A DNA stretch of 64,000 bases. It comes from Kutzneria kofuensis. GTDB lineage: Bacteria > Actinomycetota > Actinomycetes > Mycobacteriales > Pseudonocardiaceae. The notes below the pieces were generated by a model that was not told the origin of the DNA, did no database searches, and worked only from the letters and a program-made list of their open reading frames with translations. Below are positions 53,454 through 60,840 of this stretch, piece by piece. The DNA lies in assembly GCF_014203355.1 (NCBI RefSeq), contig NZ_JACHIR010000001.1, positions 8,620,038-8,684,037 of the forward strand, given 5' to 3'. Both the position numbers and the translations under genes were made by a program. How positions within the stretch are numbered: position 1 is the first letter of the stretch; each line of letters begins with the position of its first letter.

Positions 53454-53816
53454 ATGGAGACTCGGATGCGCTTGGCCGTCCTGCTGGACGAGGCGGGCGA
53501 CGCGGACCTGGCCGAGCTGACCAAGCTGCTGCGCGACGCGGGCGCCGCAGAGGTCGAGCGACCGCGTTTCGGTGAGCCCAGGGATGGCGTCCGGAGCGTG
53601 GACTCGGAGATCGCCGACGTGGTCGCGACCGTGACGCCCGCGATCGGGCTGGTGGAGCGGATCGTGAAGGCCGTTCGCGGCTGGCTCGGCCAGCGCCCGC
53701 GGCGCACCCTCAAGATCGTCATCGGCAAGGACAGCATCGAGCTCACCGGATACTCCACCGCCGCCGAGGACATGCTGGTGCGCGCGTTCGTCGAGCGCGT
53801 CTGCGAAAGGGGCTAG
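53454..53816 (+). CDS. EACC1-type effector-associated protein
   Basis: A 120-aa protein. An N-terminal acidic helical part (LDEAGDADLAELTKLLRDAG) is followed by IGLVERIVKAVRGWLGQRPR and RTLKIVIGKDSIELTGYS and a final helix AEDMLVRAFVERV. The pattern of a hydrophobic helix, WL-x-R, basic RRTLKI strand and 'DSIELT' is that of effector-associated constant components in actinobacterial conflict operons. These are thought to tie an effector to its regulator. It lies 4 bases before the CHAT protease gene, so the two are translated together. No enzymatic motif is present. Confidence 0.72.
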   Translation: METRMRLAVLLDEAGDADLAELTKLLRDAGAAEVERPRFGEPRDGVRSVDSEIADVVATVTPAIGLVERIVKAVRGWLGQRPRRTLKIVIGKDSIELTGYSTAAEDMLVRAFVERVCERG

Positions 53817-53820
53817 CGCG

Positions 53821-55815
53821 GTGGCCGAGCTGCGCGTGAGCGTGCAGGGCGCGCCCGCCGACCTGACCATGACCTGCAACTACGAACTCCGCTCGTCGAC
53901 CGCCGATGGTGCCGGTTCGCTCCAGCAGGAGTACGTGGTGGAGCCCTCGCCAGACCTGGTCTCGCGGTCGTGCAAGGAACTCGACCGGATCGTTACCCAG
54001 GCGGTCGGTGCCAACCAGATCGGGGCCAGCTCGAAGGGCGCGAACCCGACAGCGCGGCTGGTTCAGATCGGGTCGCTCCTGTACAACGCTCTGTTCCCAT
54101 CGGCCGACGGCAGCATTCCCGAGCTGGTCCGACGGTTGCGGGAGACCGAGGGGCCGCTGCTGCTGCGCACCAACGAGTCGGCGATTCCATGGGAGTTGCT
54201 GCACGACGGCGAAGATTTCTTGGCGATGGGGCGCGACATCGGTCGGCACCCGCACGTGACCAAGCGGGTGGTCGCGGGCCGCCGCCTGGACGCGATCGGC
54301 CGGGCGCTGGTCATCGGCGACCCGCTCGGCGACCTGCCGGCGGCCCGGGCCGAGGCGGAGCGGATCAGCTCGTGGCTACGGGATCGGGACGTCGAGTGCA
54401 CGACGCTGATCGGCGAGCAGGCCGACACCCTCGGCGTGCACGGCGAGTTGGCCACCGGCACCTACGACCTGCTGCACTACTGCGGGCACGTGGTGATGGC
54501 GGAGGGCACTCCGTATGCCGGCATGTACCTGCACGGCAAGGACCTGTTCGACCAGCGCTCAATGAACAACCTGGACGCCCATGGCGCCCCGCCCGTGGTG
54601 TTCGTGAACGGGTGTGCTTCGGCTGACCGGCTGGCCAACCTGTGCGTGCCGTTCATGGTGAAGGGCGCGAAGATCGTCGTGGGCACCCGGCACCCCGTCG
54701 GGGACGTGCCCTCCCGCGAGTTCGCCGAGCGCTTCTACACCGAGCTGGTTGGCGGCGCGACCGCCGGCGGCGCGGTGCGGGCCGCCCGGCGGGCGCTGCG
54801 GGACGCCGGCAAGATCGAGTGGGCGTCGTTCGTGCTCTACGGCGATCCCGCCACCAGGGTCGCCGTCGGAGAGCCGCCGCGCCCGACGCCGCAGCGTCCA
54901 CCGTCCGAAGTAGACGGATATCGGATGGACGGTGAGGCGCGGGCGGTGATCGATCGGATGGTGCGCAACGCAGGCCCGGCCGGCTTCGCCACGTCGCTCG
55001 AGTTGTTCCTGGAACTGATGGCAACGGATGTGGTGCGGGGCCGGATCACCGCCGCGGTCGGCGCAGAACAGCTCACCGTGGCCACCTTTGCCACCGACCT
55101 GTTGCGCACCTTCCAGGGCACCATGCCGGCGGGCGGGGCCGACTCCGACCGGACCGTGAAGGTGTCCGACACCGTCACCACCGTGCTGGTACGGGCCGAA
55201 CGCGCCGCGCAGGCGGCCGGGCGCGACACCATCACCGTCACCGATCTCATCGACGAGTTCGTCGCGGTGGGTGGCGGCACGTCCGGCCCGCTGCTGGCGA
55301 TGATGGGGATTCCGTTGCACAGCCTCGGCAAGGCGGGCGCTCAACCGTCCGTGCCCCTGCCGTCCGCACCACTACCTGGCCCAACGCGGCGCGACCCCGC
55401 CACCGCGGATGCCTTGTTCGACGAGGCCGGAGACATCCGCGCGGACCGTGTCGATCCCGATGTCGCCCGCGCGATCCGCACGGCCGGACTGTTGGGCTCA
55501 CTCAGCGGCAATCCGATCTCCAGCGGCCTGCTGCTCTATGGCCTCGCCGCCGCCGGCGGCGGCACCCTGTACGACGCGCTCGAACGTCAGGGCGACGCCG
55601 GGAAGGCCGCGATCGAGTCGTTGACACCGGCCCGTCGGACCCGGCAGAACCGGTTCTCACCGCGGCTGCGGAAGACGCTGCTGGCCGCCCTAGAGGATGG
55701 GCAACGTCTCGACGAGGCCGCGGTGTTGCGGCAACTGCTGTCGGAACCGTCGTCGGCGCGGGAGATGCTGACCCGGGCCGGGGTCGACGTCACCCGTCTG
55801 CTGGCGGACCTGTAG
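53821..55815 (+). CDS. CHAT (caspase-like) protease with Clp-N-like C-terminal segments
   Basis: A 664-aa protein. Residues about 100-345 are a CHAT domain: LLLRTNESAIPWELLHDG, DLLHYCGHVV (His223) and VVFVNGCASADRL (Cys265), the His-Cys dyad of caspase-like peptidases, then VVGTRHPVGDVPSREFAERF. The C-terminal 300 residues contain two stretches resembling Clp N-domains: SDTVTTVLVRAERAAQAAGR with DTITVTDLIDEF, and DVARAIRTAGLLGSLSGN with AREMLTRAGVDVTRLLADL. Shared N-domain-like modules with the divergent AAA+ protein suggest that the two assemble or share adaptors. GTG 53821 follows the EACC1 gene. Substrate is unknown. Confidence 0.83.
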   Translation: MAELRVSVQGAPADLTMTCNYELRSSTADGAGSLQQEYVVEPSPDLVSRSCKELDRIVTQAVGANQIGASSKGANPTARLVQIGSLLYNALFPSADGSIPELVRRLRETEGPLLLRTNESAIPWELLHDGEDFLAMGRDIGRHPHVTKRVVAGRRLDAIGRALVIGDPLGDLPAARAEAERISSWLRDRDVECTTLIGEQADTLGVHGELATGTYDLLHYCGHVVMAEGTPYAGMYLHGKDLFDQRSMNNLDAHGAPPVVFVNGCASADRLANLCVPFMVKGAKIVVGTRHPVGDVPSREFAERFYTELVGGATAGGAVRAARRALRDAGKIEWASFVLYGDPATRVAVGEPPRPTPQRPPSEVDGYRMDGEARAVIDRMVRNAGPAGFATSLELFLELMATDVVRGRITAAVGAEQLTVATFATDLLRTFQGTMPAGGADSDRTVKVSDTVTTVLVRAERAAQAAGRDTITVTDLIDEFVAVGGGTSGPLLAMMGIPLHSLGKAGAQPSVPLPSAPLPGPTRRDPATADALFDEAGDIRADRVDPDVARAIRTAGLLGSLSGNPISSGLLLYGLAAAGGGTLYDALERQGDAGKAAIESLTPARRTRQNRFSPRLRKTLLAALEDGQRLDEAAVLRQLLSEPSSAREMLTRAGVDVTRLLADL

Positions 55816-55937
55816 TCAGGTGACAGGGGCCCTCCCATGTCGCTGCGACAAGGGCACGGCTGGTCCTCGCTGCGCCTGTTCTCGCCCGCGCAGTACAGCT
55901 TGCCGTCGAAGATAACGGCAGCAGGGCCTGTTCGTTG

Positions 55938-56936
55938 TCATGTGTACCAGCCGACGATCGGATCCCAGGCGGTCAGAAATGACGTCAGGGCGTGAAGGTA
56001 GGCCTGTTGGTCCTCCCACATGGCGACGTGCGCGCTGTGCGGGAACTCGACCCGCTCGGCGCGCGGAAGGAGCCGCTGCAGCGTGTCCGTGCAGGGCTCG
56101 GCGAACTCGTCGTAGCGCCCGCGCGTCAGCAGAACGGGATTCTGGATGCAGGACACCTGCGACGTGCGGTGCCAGGAGGCGAGGTTGCCGGTGACGGATA
56201 GCTCGTTCGGCCCGCCCATCGTGGCGTACACCTGGTTGCCGGCGAGGTTCGCGGCGCTGCGCAGCAGGGGCTCGGGATACGGGTCCAGGCGGCACAGGAA
56301 GTTCCGGTAGAAGACGTTCACCGCGTCGAGGTACTCGGGCGCGGTGAAGTCGCCCTTCGCCTCGTAGTGGTCCAGGACCTGTTGCACGTCGGCGGGAAGG
56401 AGCGTGCGCAGATACCGGGTGCCGGCAACGAACTGTGCGGCGCTGGCCGAGGTGCTGGACAGCACGACGGCGCCGACGCCGCGCGGTGACCGGCGCAGCA
56501 GGTACTCGATGGCGAGCCAGCCGCCCCACGAGTGCCCGTACAAGTGGTGTCGATTCAGCTTCAGGGCACGCCGGACCGCGTGGACCTCGGCGACGAACCG
56601 GTCGATCGTCCACAGTGACGGGTTGTCGGGCTTGTCCGAACGACCGCAGCCGAGCTGGTCGTAGAACACGACCGCCCGGCTGGTGGCGAACTCGCCCAGC
56701 GGTTCGAGGTAGTCGTGTCCGGCACCGGGTCCGCCGTGGAGGACCAGCAGCGGGGGACGCCATCCGCTGCCGACAACGTTGACCCAGACCCGGCCGCCGG
56801 GGACGTCGACGTATCGTTCTCCCGGCCGGAGATCTTGTGGGGCACCGAAGGCGGGCGTGGCAGAAGCGACCACGGACATGGCTCCGCCGACCGTCAAGCC
56901 GGTGGCCGCCTTGAGCACCTCGCGGCGGTTGATCAT
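55938..56936 (-). CDS. secreted proline iminopeptidase-like alpha/beta hydrolase
   Basis: A 332-aa enzyme with a signal peptide that starts MINRREVLKAATGLTVGG (Tat-like RR) and ends near TPAFGAP. The peptidase S33 features are LLVLHGGPGAGHDYLEPLGE, YDQLGCGRSDKP, nucleophile elbow GHSWGGWLA, acid in TRGRYDEFAEP and His in FPHSAHVAMWED. HGGPG and GCGRSD define proline iminopeptidases and related aminopeptidases/esterases. It is on the minus strand facing the CHAT gene and has no partner. The 120 bases between it and the CHAT gene hold nothing recognisable. Confidence 0.88.
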   Translation of the reverse strand: MINRREVLKAATGLTVGGAMSVVASATPAFGAPQDLRPGERYVDVPGGRVWVNVVGSGWRPPLLVLHGGPGAGHDYLEPLGEFATSRAVVFYDQLGCGRSDKPDNPSLWTIDRFVAEVHAVRRALKLNRHHLYGHSWGGWLAIEYLLRRSPRGVGAVVLSSTSASAAQFVAGTRYLRTLLPADVQQVLDHYEAKGDFTAPEYLDAVNVFYRNFLCRLDPYPEPLLRSAANLAGNQVYATMGGPNELSVTGNLASWHRTSQVSCIQNPVLLTRGRYDEFAEPCTDTLQRLLPRAERVEFPHSAHVAMWEDQQAYLHALTSFLTAWDPIVGWYT

Positions 56937-57199
56937 TGTAATTGGCCCTTTGCTCTCGTTTTGTTTGCTCGAGCCCGAGCCGTCGCATGTGGACCTGGAT
57001 GACTCGGGTCGACCGTGGCTGGCAGAAGCTTGGCGACCTCGGCGGGGCGGTGGGAGACGCCAGGATCGCGGTCACCTCCGGTGGCCGCGACACCCACTTG
57101 CTACCTCTACACTCGTGGCGGTGGCCACGCCGTGCACGGCGGAAAGGCGTCACTGGCGCGAATCGCCACATACGCTGACAGCGTATGGCGCTCGACAAT

Positions 57200-57470
57200 T
57201 CGATTCGGCGTCGTGATCAGCTTTGGCGATCAGCAACCGGTCCAACAGTTCGCGCCGCAGCGTGCCGATCATCCGTTCACAGAGCGCGTCCGCTCGCGGA
57301 GCTTGGGGCGGACTGCCCGGCATCCGGCTACCCTCGGCGGTGAACACTGCCTCACATGCCGAGGTGAACCGCGAGTCCCAGTCGCAGCAGGTCACCGAAG
57401 CTGACCGATCGCCGAGATGCATCAGTGCGTTACGAGCCGCCTGTCCGCGACGTGGTCGGCGCGCGCAAGG
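57200..57470 (-). pseudogene. remnant of an integrase-type transposase
   Basis: The frame contains ALMHLGDRSASVTCCDWDSR, FTSACEAVFTAEGSRMP and PRADALCERMIGTLRRELLD, RLLIAKAD, the catalytic middle (second Asp and Glu) of an rve-type integrase. It has no start and is fused in frame to the portal remnant upstream, so it truncates that gene. Confidence 0.75.
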
Positions 57471-57479
57471 CAAGGCGTG

Positions 57480-58137
57480 TTCGTGATCTATGTCCGGCTG
57501 CGGGACAGGTGGATGGTGTTCGGCCCGTCCTCGGCGCCCACGGATGGCACGCGGCGTGTGCCGCATCGCGAGGTCCTCTGTCGCCGTCGCCCGCGTCGGT
57601 TGGGCGCAGCGGTTCGGCAGGTAGAGCGTGGCGTTGGTGGGTGCCAGGCCGATCACGGTGCCGGAGTCGTCCTCGCGCCACCGCTTGAGCGCCGCCCGCA
57701 AGATCCGGGTGCGCGGGTCGAGTTCGACGTGGACCTCCAGCGGCGACTCCACGGTCACCAGCGGGGTGCGCGCATCGTTCTCGTTGGTGCCGACGGCCGC
57801 GAACGCCCGCCCCATCACCAACGCGTCCACATGGGCCTGCTGGGCGTAGAGGTCAAGGCGGTTGGCCTGCCAGATCCGCCATAGTTCCTTGTCGGCTTCG
57901 TCCTTGCCGCCCATGCGGAACCCGGTCAGGTCCAGCCGTTCGTCGAGGCTGTCGACGACTAGCTCTGGCCAGTTGATCACGACCTGCCGCACCCGCTGAT
58001 CCAGCCGCTGCAACAGCTCGGGGTGCATGTAGGACAGGGGTTGCTGGCCCTCATGGTAGGCGTCCAGCACATCGAGATCGGGAATCTGTGCACCGTGAGC
58101 TCGGATTAACCGCAGTAGCCAGCCTAGGTCGTCAAGT
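57480..58137 (-). pseudogene. phage portal protein, truncated
   Basis: About 180 residues of an SPP1 gp6-like portal protein: LGWLLRLIRAHGAQIPDLDV, LQRLDQRVRQVVINWPELVV, DSLDERLDLTGFRMGG, KELWRIWQANRLDLYAQQAH, VDALVMGRAFAAVG. The gene loses similarity after TNATLYLPN and is fused to the integrase remnant. The very N-terminus is also lost. It is part of a prophage packaging module with the terminase genes at 58604-60590. Confidence 0.82.
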
Positions 58138-58281
58138 CCACTTTGGATGGTTGGGATCGTTATGGCTGATCACCTGCCAAGCTTCACCATGAGCGGCAAC
58201 TTCTGTGTCAATCTCCAAGAGGACGCGAGGTCGACGTCTCGTGTTGCTAGCGTTGAAGAAAGTCTCGACGAGGGAGGAAGA

Positions 58282-58584
58282 ATGCGAGGCATCTGGGGAA
58301 AGCTCGGTATTGTTGCGACCGCAATCACAGCCTGCGTCGCGGCCGCCGTGCCGGCGTCCGCGGCCACGACCCGCAACGTGCAGATCGTCTGCGGCAAACA
58401 TCTGTTAAACGGCGACGCCTGGTACGGAAACTGCTCATCAAGCGCGCTCGGAGTCACGTATTCAATGTTCTGGGATGGCAATGTGCCGCGTTGCGCGCTG
58501 CTTGCGGGTTGGGAGGACCGTGACCTCGGTTTGGCCGGTCCGCCCTACGGCGTCGACTACGACAACATCCACGTCGGATGCTGA
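58282..58584 (+). CDS. small secreted Cys-containing protein
   Basis: A 100-aa protein. The N-terminus is a clear signal peptide (MRGIWGKLGIVATAITACVA, AAVPASAATT) giving a mature protein of about 70 residues with four cysteines (VCGKH, GNCSS, RCALL, and the terminal HVGC), probably two disulfides. GAGGGAGGAAG lies before the ATG. It runs against the flanking prophage remnants and is intact while they are wrecked, so it is either a cargo gene or a later arrival. GC is lower than in the neighbours. Function unknown; small secreted disulfide proteins in actinomycetes include protease inhibitors and toxins. Confidence 0.8.
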   Translation: MRGIWGKLGIVATAITACVAAAVPASAATTRNVQIVCGKHLLNGDAWYGNCSSSALGVTYSMFWDGNVPRCALLAGWEDRDLGLAGPPYGVDYDNIHVGC

Positions 58585-58603
58585 AGCTCGGTTAGCAGGG
58601 GGC

Positions 58604-60210
58604 CTACCGGAGGAGTCTGTTCCCCTCCGCAGGCTCCTCACCCCATGACGGCCATGCGTGATGACTTGCGCAGCTTCTGCCCGCGCAGCCGCCATCCGCC
58701 ATGGCGGTGATCGGGACGGCGTCGATGCGCTTGCCGGTCTTCCCGCGCTCGGGCTTGTCCGGACGGATCAGATCCGGCTCACCCGCCGGGGAGGGCACTT
58801 CCACGTTGTCGAAACACCACGCGGCAACACAGTTTGCGTGATGGGACCAGGCGCGGGAGCGGGTCAGGGCCATCACCTCGGTCATGCCCGGCGTCAGTCC
58901 GCGGTAGGTCTGCGGCACCGGGCACATCGGCGCCTTCGTGCGTTTCTCCAGCCGCTGCCGGACCGGTTCGCCGGACCACTCGTCGTAGGACATGTCCGCG
59001 ACCCGCAGCTCCGCGCAGTCAGCGGAGATGTCGGCCTCCACCGTGTCGTAGTCGATCACCTCGCCCGGCGTGACGGTGATCCAGCCGGCCTTGGCCCAGC
59101 GGCTGACGCGGTGGTCGGTGTGCTCGTCGAGGAACTTCACTGCGGCCTCGGGCAGCCAGAACCGCCACACCACCGATGGGTGCCCGTCGACGCCGTCCGG
59201 GACGAGCAGGCACCACGCCGTGAGGTCCAGTTTGGACGCCAGGTCCAGGCCGCCCCAGCTGGGGCGGCGGGGGAGCTGGGCGCGCAGCCGCGCCGGCTCG
59301 GTGGGTTCGGTGCCGGCGCACAGGGTGTAGAGGTGCATCGGCATCCACCGAGTGGACTGCTGTACCCACTGGTTCAGGCGGTACTGCCGGAACGAGTTCT
59401 CCCGGGCGGGGTTGGACAGGAACCAGTTGCGTTCGTCCCAGGGGACGGCGTCGTCGGGGACATTGCGTAGGTAGACGAAGCGGTACGGAGCGCGGGCGGG
59501 ATCGTCCTGGATGCGGACGCATTCGTCGTGCTCGGACTTCGCGAACGACTAGGAGCCGTTGCCGGCGGTGGTGGCGGCGACCATCAGCGGCTGCATCCGG
59601 GTGCCCTGCCGGTCCGCATCGCTGACCACAGCTCGCCGTTGGGCTGGGGCAGGACCTCGTCGAAGATGATGACGGAGGGGTTGTGGCCGAGGTTGCCACC
59701 GGCATCAGCGGCGACGATTTCGTAGTAGGAGCCGGTCTTGTCATCGACGATACGGGCGGCGTGCCCAATCACCCGCAACCGGCGCGACAGCACCGGGGAG
59801 AGCCTGACCATGCGGGCGGCGACATCGAAGACCTTGCGGGCCTGCGGCTTGTCGAGTGCGCACCCGTAGATCTCCGCGCCCTCCACACCATCAGCCATGA
59901 GCAGGTACAGCGCGATGAACGCCAGCAGCTCGGACTTGCCATTCTTGCGGGCGAGCTCGATCCAGCCGATGCGGAACCGGCGGACGTAGCACTCCTACTC
60001 CTCATCCCAGCGGACCTCGCCAAACAGCGGAGCGACGATCTCCTCCCGCTGCCAGTCCGCCAAGACAAACGGCCGGCGGACCCAGCGGTCCTTGGTGTGC
60101 ACACAGATCTCGTGTGCGAACGCCACCGCGTGCAGCGCACGTGGCAGGCAGCGATGGTCACCGCGCTTACGGCAGGTGTGCCCGTCGAAGGTGTGCCCGC
60201 AGACGGGCAA
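58604..60210 (-). pseudogene. phage terminase large subunit, broken
   Basis: The gene reads VCGHTFDGHTCRKRGDHRCL, FVLADWQREEIVAPLFGEVR, then a nonsense codon (TAG, complement of 59995-59997) in WDEE-stop-ECYVRRF, then GWIELARKNGKSELLAFIAL (Walker A) and PSVIIFDEVLPQPNGELWSA (Walker B DE). A frame change near 59600 and another stop at about 59550 follow, and the C-terminal nuclease part ends the gene: GGLDLASKLDLTAWCLLVPD, DISADCAELRVADMSYDEW, PMCPVPQTYRGLTPGMTEVM. All parts of a phage TerL are present, so decay is fairly recent. Confidence 0.88.
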
Positions 60211-60224
60211 CCGCGGCCGCCATC

Positions 60225-60590
60225 GACCACCTCGGTCTTGATCTCTTGACGGTCGGACGGGGTCAGCCCGAACCTCGCGGCGTACTGCAGGAAGGTCCGC
60301 TCGGCCTCGCCCTGCACAACGAGGGCGGGGTTCTTCATCAACCCGGACCGCCTTGGACCAGCAGCGCTGAGCCGTTCACCAGCTGCGTGGCGGCCCGGTA
60401 GCGGGCCAGCGCCTCGCACATGATCAGGAACGCTTCCGCGTCCCACGCGGTCAGCACTTTGCAGCTGATCAACCCCGGCGCCAAGCGCTCCCAGATCACC
60501 CGAGCCGCGTCGGAGGCCCAGTCCGGGCACAGGAGATCCGTCTCGGGCGGGACGGGCTCGGCGTCGTTGATCCGGTCCTATCCGGCGTGA
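60225..60590 (-). pseudogene. P27-type phage terminase small subunit, frameshifted
   Basis: One frame reads DRINDAEPVPPETDLLCPDW, ARVIWERLAPGLISCKVLTA, AFLIMCEALARYRAATQLVN, GSALLVQGG and stops; the next frame continues MKNPALVVQGEAERTFLQYA, ARFGLTPSDRQEIKTEVVDG. Together they make a P27 small terminase with a single frame change near 60345. Order small terminase, large terminase, portal is the normal phage order. Confidence 0.85.
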
Positions 60591-60840
60591 CTTGTGTCGA
60601 TCACGGAGAAAGGTGCTCCGAGCTGGAAGGATACGACTCGCTGAGAGGCGTGTCCGAACCAGCGGCAGAAAGCCGGCCGGTCACCGACGCCCGACGCACT
60701 CGTGACTTACACACCAATGTCAACGAGCTTCGAACGTCCGCACATGCCGCTGGGCGTGGGCGCAGATGTCCGCTACTGCCGAGAGGCGGACATCATCCGA
60801 TCGCGTCGCACTGGCCATGTGTGACGACCTCGGCGTTGCG

